A program made the translations under genes and the position numbers. A DNA stretch of 64,000 bases from Flavobacterium hydatis (GTDB lineage: Bacteria; Bacteroidota; Bacteroidia; Flavobacteriales; Flavobacteriaceae). The stretch covers positions 241,390 to 305,389 of the forward strand of contig NZ_JPRM01000001.1 of the NCBI RefSeq assembly GCF_000737695.1. Reading direction: 5' to 3'. Below, one piece after another: positions 49,753 through 59,525 of this stretch. The notes beneath the pieces were generated by a model that saw only the letters and a program-made list of their open reading frames with translations, was not told where the DNA came from and did not search any database. Numbering within the stretch: position 1 is the stretch's first letter; every line of letters begins with the position of its first letter.

Positions 49753-52428
49753 TTATTCGAACCCTATCTTCTTAACTATTTTTCTATCTCCATCATACAC
49801 AACCAAGAAATAGATTCCTGTTCCTGGACGATTCTTTAATGAAATGTATTGCTTGAAATTTGGTATACTTTCGTATGAATTACGGTAAACCTCTTTACCT
49901 GCATCATTGTATACAAATATTCTAACACCTGATGTTGACTCACATTTAAAAACAACTTCAAAATCTCCTTTACTAGGATTAGGAAAAGCCATAAGCTCCT
50001 TTGGCATAACAATAATCTCTGTTTGTAAAGTGTATTTTTTTGTACAAATCTCAATCGAGCCTGAATCTAGTGTACCATCTCTACCTACATAAGCATCTCT
50101 TACCTTAAATGTCCAAGTTCCTTGTGCTTCTTTATTATTAAAAGCTGTTAATAAATCTTTTGGAGTTACGGCTTGTAAAGTTGTTTTAGAACAATTTAAA
50201 TCCTCTCCCAAATCATCATACTTTAATAATAAACTTCCGCTTGCATCTCCACAATTTTTATTAAATAATCGCACAATAGTTCCTTGAGGGTTTACTAATT
50301 GCATCTCTACATCTGAAAATCTTGTATGTGTTAATCCAACAAAAACATTTACGTCTGAAACAATTCCTGTATCGGCAGGAACATTTACAGTTCTTGTTGT
50401 ATATGCTAATGCGTTAGGTATTGCAAAAGGTGTATTAATAGGATATGAAGTACATGCTGCCTCTACATAATATCCGATTGCAAATGAGTTACTATTTACT
50501 GCATAATAAATATTTGCCGTAGGTTCAATTAAAATCCTACAATTTGTTGCTACAACATCTACTGGTACATCTACTGTTTGGGAACCATCATTAGGTGTAT
50601 TTGCAGCTAAAACAATCGGAAAAGTCAAACCTCCGTCTGTCGAAAGCTTAATATTTACATTGGCTGATCCTGGTAATTTGTTCGTATTTTTTACATCCCA
50701 AGTGATGATTTGGCTAGTTCCGTGAAGCCAACCAATATTATCTGTACTTTGAGACGTTACCACAAATGGCCCCGCCGAGTTACTTACATTTACAACCATT
50801 TCATCAGTATTAGTTTGTGCTAATCCCGAAGCAGCATTATTACGACCTGTTAATGTAAAATGTAATGTTCTGGCAATTGATGGTACCGACTCCCAAGTGC
50901 TTGTGAGTTTTCCTGATAGAACAATATCTAAATCTGGCATATAACGAATCGGCGAACTCGTAGGAGAAAGCGATCTGAATAAAGGCCCATCTAGCTTACT
51001 TGGTTCAGCAATACTAGCACTTCCTGATGTTGTAATTGCTGAGTCATTTTCTTCCCAACAATAGGTAAGTGAATTACTATCGATATCAGAACCTGTTCCT
51101 TTTAAAACAAAGGCCGTGCTAATAGGAATTGTATAATCGGCTCCAGCACTAATAGTAGGAGGATTATTTGTTAAACCTATACTAACTGGGCATGATTTTG
51201 TATCTAGATTCTCTTGGATTTGTAAAATACTAGCGTATGCAAAATAATCATCGGAGTGGTCTTGTATATTATAACTATCTATATCTATAACTCCTGCATA
51301 TCCCATAATTGTAGAACCACTTCCTGGCTCTACATTTACACCTGTTCCTTCTATATCATAAGAATAAGTATGATTTGCCCCTAATTGATGTCCCATTTCG
51401 TGCGATACAAAATCAATATCAAAATTATCTCCTTGAGGTTTTCTATCTGATGGAGAAGTAAACGCACTTCCTTTTGAATTATCCATACAAACACATCCAA
51501 TACATCCTGCGTCTCCTCCTCCGCCTGATGCTCCAAACAAATGGCCAATATCATACGCATTTTCGCCAATAACACTTGTTAACGTATTTTGAACTTCTTG
51601 ATTCCATGCTCCTTTAACTCCTATAGCCGCATCCGAATAAGGATCTGTTGCTGCATTTGTATAAACAACAGCATCATTATTAGCAATTACAATTAGTCTT
51701 AAAGCTAAGTCTTTATTAAAAACACCATTAACTCTTGTCATTGTAGCATTCATTGCCGCTAATGCGTTTGCTTTTGTACCTCCAAAATAAACCGCATATT
51801 CGCCCGTACAAGACAATGCCAATCGTAGTGTTTTAAATACTTTATTGTTTGCCGTTATCCTAGCTGTCTTTGCTTTTAATTCTTTATTTAATGCAACATC
51901 TTTTGTTTTACAGGTTAATGGCAAACTTCCTTTATCTCTACTTTTAGCAGTAAACAGGGTATATTCTCCACTACTTGCAGCAACTGGCTCAATAAATTCA
52001 GAAGCATTATCAGCTCTTAAAACCATTGTTTGAATCCCTTCTGGAGAGACACTAAAATGAATTTTTGCTGTTTTATCTTTACTACTTATTCCTTCGTAAG
52101 CTCTGATATCTGGATATTTTGCTTGTAATTGAGAATCAAAATTAGAAGATTCCCAAACTGTATATTTTTCGAAAGCACCGTTCATATTAGGAATCGTGAT
52201 TTCGACTGTAGCTCTTTTATCTGTTTTAAGTTGTGTACTCGCGAGTTTTTCTTTCAAAAAAGCTTCGTTTAGTTTATAAACAATCTTTTCTGTATCATCT
52301 GAATTTACATTTCCTCTCTCGGTAATCGAAGTGGTACTTTGACTAACTTTTTTCCACATTTCGTTACTTTGAGCCTGAATCTGGGCAGAACTAAAGATAA
52401 TTAATAAAAGAAGTATAGTTTTTTTCAT
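49753..52428 (-). CDS. Reprolysin-like zinc metalloprotease, T9SS substrate
   Basis: 891 residues. A signal peptide (to AQ at residue 20) and a propeptide-like region precede a metzincin domain of M12B type: HEMGHQLGANH with His343, Glu344, His347 and His353, and Met375 in STIMGYAG as the Met-turn. Then a fibronectin-like segment, a proprotein-convertase P-type domain (about 660-795, GTWTFKVRDAYVGRDG) and a C-terminal T9SS type A sorting domain (about 812-891, MAFPNPSKGDFEVVF to KKIGFE). Predicted to be secreted through T9SS and either anchored or released at the cell surface. Confidence 0.92.
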   Translation of the reverse strand: MKKTILLLLIIFSSAQIQAQSNEMWKKVSQSTTSITERGNVNSDDTEKIVYKLNEAFLKEKLASTQLKTDKRATVEITIPNMNGAFEKYTVWESSNFDSQLQAKYPDIRAYEGISSKDKTAKIHFSVSPEGIQTMVLRADNASEFIEPVAASSGEYTLFTAKSRDKGSLPLTCKTKDVALNKELKAKTARITANNKVFKTLRLALSCTGEYAVYFGGTKANALAAMNATMTRVNGVFNKDLALRLIVIANNDAVVYTNAATDPYSDAAIGVKGAWNQEVQNTLTSVIGENAYDIGHLFGASGGGGDAGCIGCVCMDNSKGSAFTSPSDRKPQGDNFDIDFVSHEMGHQLGANHTYSYDIEGTGVNVEPGSGSTIMGYAGVIDIDSYNIQDHSDDYFAYASILQIQENLDTKSCPVSIGLTNNPPTISAGADYTIPISTAFVLKGTGSDIDSNSLTYCWEENDSAITTSGSASIAEPSKLDGPLFRSLSPTSSPIRYMPDLDIVLSGKLTSTWESVPSIARTLHFTLTGRNNAASGLAQTNTDEMVVNVSNSAGPFVVTSQSTDNIGWLHGTSQIITWDVKNTNKLPGSANVNIKLSTDGGLTFPIVLAANTPNDGSQTVDVPVDVVATNCRILIEPTANIYYAVNSNSFAIGYYVEAACTSYPINTPFAIPNALAYTTRTVNVPADTGIVSDVNVFVGLTHTRFSDVEMQLVNPQGTIVRLFNKNCGDASGSLLLKYDDLGEDLNCSKTTLQAVTPKDLLTAFNNKEAQGTWTFKVRDAYVGRDGTLDSGSIEICTKKYTLQTEIIVMPKELMAFPNPSKGDFEVVFKCESTSGVRIFVYNDAGKEVYRNSYESIPNFKQYISLKNRPGTGIYFLVVYDGDRKIVKKIGFE

Positions 52429-52448
52429 GTCGAGAAATATTTAATGTT

Positions 52449-52456
52449 CAAAATTA
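52449..52456 (-). promoter_or_regulatory. -7 box (TAATTTTG) for the metalloprotease
   Basis: On the minus strand TAATTTTG lies 20 bp before the ATG at 52428. Confidence 0.5.
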
Positions 52457-52592
52457 ATTCAATTAAAGGGAATAAAAAGATTTAATCGTCAAGTAATTAT
52501 ATAAAATCGTCAAATAAAGGTTTTTTAGCAAAATGATTCCCAACTTTATAAAAAATCAATTCGCCTTACTATTAGATTTAAAATAGATAGTA

Positions 52593-52600
52593 TAAATTTG
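52593..52600 (+). promoter_or_regulatory. -7 box (TAAATTTG) for ribF
   Basis: TAAATTTG fits TAnnTTTG. An in-frame TTG at 52598 is part of this box and cannot be the translation start. Confidence 0.55.
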
Positions 52601-52621
52601 CAACATCTTAAACTATTTGCT

Positions 52622-53551
52622 TTGAAGCTCTTTCATTCTATAACCGATTTTCGATCTACCAAGAAAACAATATTAACTCTTGGCACCTTTGATGGTGTAC
52701 ATATTGGTCATAAAAAAATACTTGAAAAGATTACCCAAAATACTCAGGACGGAAAATATGAGAGTTTGGTTCTTACCTTTTTCCCTCATCCTAGAATGGT
52801 ATTACAGGAAAAATCAGAAATAAAATTGCTGAACACAATTGCCGAAAAAACAAAACTTCTGGAAAACACAGGAATAGAAAACCTTGTAATCCATCCTTTT
52901 AACGAAAGTTTTTCTAGATTAACTGCCGAGGATTTTGTGAGTTCTATTTTGGTAAATCAATTTCATATCCAGAAAATAATTATAGGTCATGATCACCGTT
53001 TTGGTCGAAATCGAACGGCTGATATTAATGATTTAATTGCTTTTGGTGAGCAATACGGTTTTGAGGTGGAGCAAATTTCGGCTCAGGAGATAAAAGATGT
53101 ATCGGTAAGTTCTACCAAAATAAGAAAAGCATTAACTGATGGCGATATGACTCTTGCCAACGAGTATTTAGGCTATGATTATTTCTTAACTGGTATTGTT
53201 GCAAAAGGCAAACAATTAGGAAGAACTATTGGTTTTCCTACTGCTAATCTAAAAATTGAGGAAGAATACAAGCTAATTCCTAAAAATGGAGTTTATATTG
53301 TAAAATCTATCATCGATGAAAAAGTGGTTTATGGTATGATGAATATTGGCTTTAATCCAACTGTGGGAGGTCAGGCGCAATCTATCGAAATTCATTTCTT
53401 AGATTTTGATGAAGATATTTACGATTTAGAAATTGCAGTTTCTTTATTGCAATATGTTCGTGAGGAACAAAAATTTGGCTCTGTAGACCTTTTAAAAGAA
53501 CAATTAAAAAAAGACAAAGAAACAACTAGAGACTTCGTAAATAAATTATAA
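52622..53551 (+). CDS. ribF: Bifunctional riboflavin kinase / FAD synthetase
   Basis: 309 residues from a TTG at 52622 (MKLFHSITDF), chosen by family alignment and because an earlier TTG lies in the -7 box. RibF makes FMN from riboflavin and FAD from FMN. The adenylyltransferase half has LTLGTFDGVHIGHKKI near residue 22; the kinase half has GRTIGFPTANLKI near residue 197 and MNIGFNPTVGG near 239. Divergent from the protease gene. Confidence 0.93.
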   Translation: MKLFHSITDFRSTKKTILTLGTFDGVHIGHKKILEKITQNTQDGKYESLVLTFFPHPRMVLQEKSEIKLLNTIAEKTKLLENTGIENLVIHPFNESFSRLTAEDFVSSILVNQFHIQKIIIGHDHRFGRNRTADINDLIAFGEQYGFEVEQISAQEIKDVSVSSTKIRKALTDGDMTLANEYLGYDYFLTGIVAKGKQLGRTIGFPTANLKIEEEYKLIPKNGVYIVKSIIDEKVVYGMMNIGFNPTVGGQAQSIEIHFLDFDEDIYDLEIAVSLLQYVREEQKFGSVDLLKEQLKKDKETTRDFVNKL

Positions 53552-53666
53552 TTCTCTTAATTTTTTATGGTATTCATAATGACAACGTAGCGATTTTTTT
53601 AGTAAATTTGATAAGCATTACACTGTATATCAACCAAATACTATTAACATCTTAAAAATAACCGTT

Positions 53667-54104
53667 ATGAAACTTCCAAAAGAATTATACAATGGGATTC
53701 TTATATTCCTAGGTATTGGTGTTTATTTTTTATTAATGAATGTTTTAGGTCTTGCTCACATACTTTACTTACGTGCCCTGAACGTAGCTTTTGTTGTTTA
53801 TGGGGTAAACAGAACTATTAAAATGAATCTTGCTGAAGGCGAAACCAACGCTGTCTCTAATGCTGTTTCGGCTATGATAACATCTGTAATTGGTGTTTCT
53901 CTTAGTATCCTGGGATTACTTATTTATAGTTACGCTCGTGGTGGTGATGCGTATGTAAAAACTTTATCGGCCACTTTTATGTTTGGTGGTAACCCTTCTG
54001 TACCTACTTACTGTATTTGTTTATTATTTGAAGGTATAGCTTCATCTGTTGTTATTACGATGCTGTTAATGCTATACTGGAACAATAAGTATGTTGCCGA
54101 TTAA
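53667..54104 (+). CDS. Multi-helix membrane protein of unknown function
   Basis: 145 residues with four transmembrane helices (about 10-30, 32-50, 63-88, 110-138). A GETNAVSNAVSAMITSVIG segment precedes helix 3. I recognise no named family. It lies between ribF and bioB, 115 bp from ribF and 212 bp from bioB. No motif suggests a transported substrate. Confidence 0.75.
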   Translation: MKLPKELYNGILIFLGIGVYFLLMNVLGLAHILYLRALNVAFVVYGVNRTIKMNLAEGETNAVSNAVSAMITSVIGVSLSILGLLIYSYARGGDAYVKTLSATFMFGGNPSVPTYCICLLFEGIASSVVITMLLMLYWNNKYVAD

Positions 54105-54265
54105 TTTTATTTTAATACTTCTTTAAAAATATTTTTCAATAAATCTGAGAGTTCCAAAAGAATAAATTACTGTTCTTTTGGATATTCTTGTGACCTTTTG
54201 TTATGGAATTTGTGCCTTAAAATACAACCTCAAAAACTTTTACGGACTGAATTTAAAATACTGCA

Positions 54266-54296
54266 TTGATTCATTAGAACAATTTAATTACTTTTG
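54266..54296 (+). promoter_or_regulatory. Promoter of bioB
   Basis: TTG (54266-54268), 20 bp, TACTTTTG (54289-54296), 20 bp before the ATG. No palindrome of BioR or BirA type was recognised. Confidence 0.55.
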
Positions 54297-54316
54297 AGCA
54301 TCAAAAAATCGTATAG

Positions 54317-55402
54317 ATGAACAGTACAAAACACAATTGGACGAAAGACGAGATTATCGCTATATACAATAAACCAATGATGGATTTGCTTTATGAAGCA
54401 GCATCTATTCACAGAGTAAATCATGATCCAAACGTAGTTCAGGTATCTACTTTGTTATCTATTAAAACAGGTGGTTGTCCTGAAGATTGTGGCTATTGCC
54501 CTCAAGCTGCTCGTTACCATACTGGAGTAGAAGGAAATGATTTAATGTCGGTGAGTCAGGTAAAAGCTCAGGCTTTGCGTGCTAAATCTGGTGGTTCATC
54601 TCGTGTATGCATGGGAGCTGCCTGGAGAAACGTAAAAGACGGACCTGAATTTGATCAAGTTCTAGAAATGGTGCGTACCATTAATAAACTAGATATGGAG
54701 GTATGTTGTACTCTTGGTATGATTACCGAAAACCAAGCGCAACGTTTGGCCGAAGCTGGTTTATATGCTTACAACCATAACTTAGATACATCTGAGGAAT
54801 ATTATAAAGAGGTTATATCGACTCGTGGTTTTGAAGACCGCTTGCAAACTATAGAGAATGTTCGTAAAACCAATGTTACTGTTTGTAGCGGAGGAATTAT
54901 AGGAATGGGTGAAAGCATTGAAGATCGTGCCGGAATGCTTGTAGCTCTTTCTACATTAAACCCTCAACCTGAATCAGTGCCTATTAATGCATTGGTTGCT
55001 GTAGAAGGAACTCCTATGGAAGAAGAAAAACCTGTTGAAATTTGGGAAATGATTCGTATGGTTGCTACAACTAGAATTATTATGCCTGAAACTCAAGTAC
55101 GTTTATCTGCAGGAAGAACTAATATGAGTCGCGAAGGGCAAGCAATGTGCTTTTTTGCTGGTGCAAATTCTATTTTTGCTGGTGATAAGTTACTTACTAC
55201 CCCAAATCCTGATGTTCAGGAAGACATGAAAATGTTTGATTTATTAGGTTTGATTCCTCAAAAACCTTTTACTAAAGTTTCTCAACCAGAAACTGTAGAA
55301 GCAGAAAATTCTCAATATGCTCCTCTAGGCGAAAAACCAAAATGGTCAAGACCAGGACATACTATCGAAAGAAACTTAGAAGCTTCAGGTAAAGCTAAAT
55401 AA
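54317..55402 (+). CDS. bioB: Biotin synthase
   Basis: 361 residues. A radical-SAM enzyme that inserts sulfur into dethiobiotin. TGGCPEDCGYCPQAARYHTG (about 54-72) holds the three Cys of the 4Fe-4S cluster; VCMGAAWRNVKDG lies near 99; ETQVRLSAGRTNMSREGQ near 258 completes the BioB signature. Other biotin genes are not in the window, and a terminator follows. Confidence 0.96.
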   Translation: MNSTKHNWTKDEIIAIYNKPMMDLLYEAASIHRVNHDPNVVQVSTLLSIKTGGCPEDCGYCPQAARYHTGVEGNDLMSVSQVKAQALRAKSGGSSRVCMGAAWRNVKDGPEFDQVLEMVRTINKLDMEVCCTLGMITENQAQRLAEAGLYAYNHNLDTSEEYYKEVISTRGFEDRLQTIENVRKTNVTVCSGGIIGMGESIEDRAGMLVALSTLNPQPESVPINALVAVEGTPMEEEKPVEIWEMIRMVATTRIIMPETQVRLSAGRTNMSREGQAMCFFAGANSIFAGDKLLTTPNPDVQEDMKMFDLLGLIPQKPFTKVSQPETVEAENSQYAPLGEKPKWSRPGHTIERNLEASGKAK

Positions 55403-55421
55403 TCTAAATTTAGAAATATAA

Positions 55422-55453
55422 AAATCCCTATTAATCAATTTTAATAGGGATTT
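55422..55453. terminator. Intrinsic terminator between bioB and the convergent gene
   Basis: AAATCCCTATTAA pairs perfectly with TTAATAGGGATTT around a 6-nt loop, with flanking A and T tracts on both strands. Confidence 0.8.
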
Positions 55454-55462
55454 CTGTTTTTG

Positions 55463-58400
55463 TTAAAGCATTACTTTTTTAACAATTGTCGTTTTATTTT
55501 CCAATAATATCTTAACGATTAGCATTTGCGATGTGACATTAATTTTTGATGTTTCGAACTGATTTGAATTCACCCTACTCTTTTCATAAATTTTCTTGCC
55601 CGATACATCGTAAATAAATACTTTATCGATGATTTCGTTATAAGCATTAATTCTAATTTCTTTATTTACAACCGAAACTAAGATTGTGTTTTCTGTAGTT
55701 TCAAATTCCCCCGTTTTTAATGTTTCATTAGTATATCGTAATACAAAACGGTCATTAAAAGTTCCTACTTCTGTAGTGAAATTATAATCTGTTTTATGTA
55801 AATCATGAATTGTGTTGGTTAATTTATCCTCTAAATAAACTATTTGGTTTGCCAATAATCCATCTGCTTTGTCGATACCTATAGTAAATTTTCCTGCTAT
55901 TACTGAACTATACCCTAACGGTACTGAATCGGTTTCATTAAATGGTAGTCCTTTACTTTGTATTACTAAATTTTTATTTTCTTTGATACTATAAAAGTTC
56001 ACAAACTTATTTCCATTAAAATTTTCTCCATCAAAAAACGAGTCATAAGAATTGGTTGCTCCATTTATATATCCTAATAACAATTGCTTAAAAGCTCCTT
56101 CTTTATTTGTTAGATTCAACCAAATACGATGTCTTTCGATTGAACTTTCTCTGTCTTGTTTTTGAAGTTTACTTGGTTTAAAAAATCTTGAATTACGTCC
56201 AACTACTCGCATACTATTATCAAAATTGACTTTTCCTGTTCCTTTACTACCTAAGAAAAATGCTTGTCCTGAGGCAATAACTCCATCAGGTTCTGTATCA
56301 TTAATCCCTGATGATAAAGCTGGTCTTGTGGCAACTCCTCCTAATAAATTATATACTGCATAATCATCAGAATTATAATCATTGTTAACAAGTGGGGTAT
56401 TATGTGTCCAGAAATAAAGCGTTCCATCTACATTCTCTCTATTTTTCGATATAAAGACATCCGCATTTATCGCAGAAGGATACGGATTACCTATTAAATC
56501 ATAACCCACTTGATTATCTAATAAAACTGAAATTTTACCATTAGTAGGTATTCCTTTAAAAGTAGCTTCGTAGGCTGTTGCATTTGTCTTCGAAAAATTT
56601 CCTGGAGCTTCAATAATATAGCCTTTACCAATTATCATATTGGTTGATGCATTTTCTTTATTCCAAGCTATTCTTGTAGCATCATACGAATAGTAATTAT
56701 TAGATGTTGTATTGGGTGACACATCAAATAGGTCTTCATTTTCTACTGCTGATGACCAATAGGTATAATCATGCTTTAAGATCGGAGTTGTCTTTCTTTT
56801 TACCTCAACAAATCCTGTATTTATTACCTCATCATCCAGCTGGTATAAAGATGCTGTATCTTCTAGAACCAAAGTTCCCAAACCTGAGTAATTTAAACTC
56901 AATTCTAAGGAATTACCGCTAGGAATTGTGATTTTTTTACCCTCATCGATACTACAATTACAAGCATTAACCTGACCAGATAAAGTATAATTATCATGAA
57001 AATTTAATTCTTTACCTTCGGATGGAAGTCCATTTGTCCAGTTTGAACCATCCCAAATAGAACTATCTACACATAATTTTAATCGTGCAATCCTATGTTT
57101 TGCTTCTCCTGATACCGAATTAAAATTACCTCCGACAAGAAGTTTATTATCAGGTGTAAAACACATACTAAACAAAGTACTATTTAAGTTTACAACAAAA
57201 GATGTATCATATAAACCATCTTTTTGCAATCGGAGCATTCGCATTGAAGGTACTCCGTTATATGTTCCTGAAAATGCTCCTCCAACCAAAATTCGATTGT
57301 CTTTTTGTACCAAAATACTACGTACATCTCCGTTACTAAATCCTGTTCCGATAGTAAAACTAGTATCTAAACTTCCGTCAGGATTTAATCTTGTGATTCT
57401 TTTTTGTGCAATTCCATTGTATGTTAAGAATGTACCACCTACGATTATTTTACCATTAGATTGTAATGCAATTGCATAAACGTATTTATCAAAACCGCTA
57501 CCAACGTTAAAACTAGTATCTATACTTCCGTTTGAATTTAAGCGAACTAATCCTGGAGAAGTGTGCCCATTAAAGGTATCAAATCTCCCTCCTACCAAAA
57601 TTTTTCCGTCTGGTTGTACAAACAATGTTTCGATTATTCCGTTAGCACCTGGGCCAGTTACAAAACCAGTATCTATAGTTCCATTGGAGTTTAATCTTAT
57701 AATTCTACCCAATAATAATGTTCCGTTATAAGTCGTAAAATTTCCTGCTGCGATAATTTTAGAATCTGCTTGTATTGCTAATGTATATACTTGATTATTA
57801 AATCCTGTTCCGATTGTAAAAGTTTCATCAATACTACCATTTGGTAAAATTCTGGTAATTCGATTACAAACTTTTCCGTTATAATTTATAAAAGCTCCTG
57901 CGAAAACTATTTTATTATCCGATTGTAAAACAGCTGCTTTAATTGCATTATTCGCTCCAACTCCATTTAGATTAAAAGTAATATCCAAAGCTCCATCTTC
58001 GCGTAAGCTTGTAATTCTTTGTACCGATTCTCCGTTGAATTTTGTAAAATTACCAAAGGCCATTACTTTATTATCTGCTAAAGAAAGTATTTTCGAAACC
58101 GAATTATCAAATCCAACTCCTGCTGCAAGATATCCTATATCTAACTCTCCATCTGAATCAATCTTAGCCAATCTTCCTTGATTTTGAGAATCGAAGACTG
58201 CAAATGAACCTCCAACAAACCAAGAGTCATCTGTATTATTTACTAAATCAAGCACCGATGCTGACGCAGGTCCTGAACCAATATCAAAATTAGATTTTAG
58301 AGTTCCATCAGAATTTAAAAAAGCCAATCGGTTTACTGAAATTCCATTATACTTTCCCGTAAATGAACCTCCAACCATTATATTACCAGTTGCACCTGTC

Positions 58401-59320
58401 TTGATAACTGTAACACCATCATTACTAAATGCTGTTCCTGATAAGAAATCAGTATCTATCGATCCATCTCTATTCAGTCGAATTATTCTATTTGCTGGCG
58501 TTTCATCATAACTTGTAAATTTACCTCCTACTAAAATTTTACCATTAGCTTGTAATACCAATGCTGCAACATCACTGTTAAAACCTGAGCCAATATTAAA
58601 AGTAGTATCAATACTTCCGTTAGGATTTAGTCGAACAATATGATTTGAATCTGTTCCATTGAAAATGGTGAAATTTCCTGATAGAATGATTTTTCCATCA
58701 GATTGAACTTGAACATTCGTAATATTTTTTAAGGATCCTGATCCTGTTACAAATGAAGTATCCAAACTTCCGTTCTCTAATATCCGAGCCACTCTATTTA
58801 CTACAACTCCATTATATTGGGTAAAGCTACCTACTATGATTATCTTACCATCTGGTTGTTGCGCAATATCGTATATGATTCCGCTACTTGCACCATTTGT
58901 ATTAAAGCTAGTATCTCGAGACCCATCAGGATTTAAGCGAATCAACCGATTAGAAATTATACCTGAATAAGTCGTAAAAGAACCTCCGATAATTATCTTC
59001 CCATCATTTTGTATAAACGAAGCATATACTTTTCCATTAAATCCAGTTCCAGTATTAAAGTTCTCGTCTATAGTTCCGTCTGGTTTTAATCTGCACAAAT
59101 AAAGTGCTGAAGTCCCATTAAAATTAAAATAATCTCCTCCTACAATTAAATTCCCATCTGGCTGCAAGGCTATTGTTCGCACAATATTATCAAAACCATC
59201 CCCAGAATGCCCGTCGTCATAAATATTAAACGTTCCATCGACACTCCCCTGTTGGGCATTACAAACAGTTATAAATATAAAATTTATTAAAATCAGCAGA
59301 CAGTATTGTTTTGTTTTCAA
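55463..59320 (-). CDS. Delta-60 repeat T9SS cargo protein
   Basis: 1285 residues. After a signal peptide (to about residue 22, VCNAQ), residues about 25-720 hold at least 13 copies of a delta-60 type repeat of about 54 residues, recognised by D-G-S-I-D-T-S-F near the end of one unit and G-K-I-I-V-G-G-S-F in the next; the array probably folds as one or more beta-propellers. Residues about 735-1285 form a module shared with the next gene, ending in a type C-like T9SS sorting sequence (IYDVSGKKIYEK to KKVML). Probably a large surface adhesin or binding protein. No enzymatic motif seen. Confidence 0.88.
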   Translation of the reverse strand: MKTKQYCLLILINFIFITVCNAQQGSVDGTFNIYDDGHSGDGFDNIVRTIALQPDGNLIVGGDYFNFNGTSALYLCRLKPDGTIDENFNTGTGFNGKVYASFIQNDGKIIIGGSFTTYSGIISNRLIRLNPDGSRDTSFNTNGASSGIIYDIAQQPDGKIIIVGSFTQYNGVVVNRVARILENGSLDTSFVTGSGSLKNITNVQVQSDGKIILSGNFTIFNGTDSNHIVRLNPNGSIDTTFNIGSGFNSDVAALVLQANGKILVGGKFTSYDETPANRIIRLNRDGSIDTDFLSGTAFSNDGVTVIKTGATGNIMVGGSFTGKYNGISVNRLAFLNSDGTLKSNFDIGSGPASASVLDLVNNTDDSWFVGGSFAVFDSQNQGRLAKIDSDGELDIGYLAAGVGFDNSVSKILSLADNKVMAFGNFTKFNGESVQRITSLREDGALDITFNLNGVGANNAIKAAVLQSDNKIVFAGAFINYNGKVCNRITRILPNGSIDETFTIGTGFNNQVYTLAIQADSKIIAAGNFTTYNGTLLLGRIIRLNSNGTIDTGFVTGPGANGIIETLFVQPDGKILVGGRFDTFNGHTSPGLVRLNSNGSIDTSFNVGSGFDKYVYAIALQSNGKIIVGGTFLTYNGIAQKRITRLNPDGSLDTSFTIGTGFSNGDVRSILVQKDNRILVGGAFSGTYNGVPSMRMLRLQKDGLYDTSFVVNLNSTLFSMCFTPDNKLLVGGNFNSVSGEAKHRIARLKLCVDSSIWDGSNWTNGLPSEGKELNFHDNYTLSGQVNACNCSIDEGKKITIPSGNSLELSLNYSGLGTLVLEDTASLYQLDDEVINTGFVEVKRKTTPILKHDYTYWSSAVENEDLFDVSPNTTSNNYYSYDATRIAWNKENASTNMIIGKGYIIEAPGNFSKTNATAYEATFKGIPTNGKISVLLDNQVGYDLIGNPYPSAINADVFISKNRENVDGTLYFWTHNTPLVNNDYNSDDYAVYNLLGGVATRPALSSGINDTEPDGVIASGQAFFLGSKGTGKVNFDNSMRVVGRNSRFFKPSKLQKQDRESSIERHRIWLNLTNKEGAFKQLLLGYINGATNSYDSFFDGENFNGNKFVNFYSIKENKNLVIQSKGLPFNETDSVPLGYSSVIAGKFTIGIDKADGLLANQIVYLEDKLTNTIHDLHKTDYNFTTEVGTFNDRFVLRYTNETLKTGEFETTENTILVSVVNKEIRINAYNEIIDKVFIYDVSGKKIYEKSRVNSNQFETSKINVTSQMLIVKILLENKTTIVKKVML

Positions 59321-59477
59321 GATAATCCTTCTTTTAAAAGTTGTTTCTAAAATGATTAATTAATAAGAATTTATCGCTAAACTAATCTTTAAAAAACAAT
59401 ACTCCCTATGAAAGCTTAATTATTTTGTAAATATTAAACTACATTATTAAATTTTAAAAAATCTCTTAAAAACAAAA

Positions 59478-59502
59478 AACCATTCCGTTTTGCGGAATGG
59501 TT
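59478..59502 (-). terminator. Intrinsic terminator after the 1452-residue gene
   Basis: AACCATTCCG pairs perfectly with CGGAATGGTT around a 5-nt loop; a T run follows on the minus strand. Confidence 0.8.
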
Positions 59503-59525
59503 CTAAGAATTTAACTAAATTGGGT

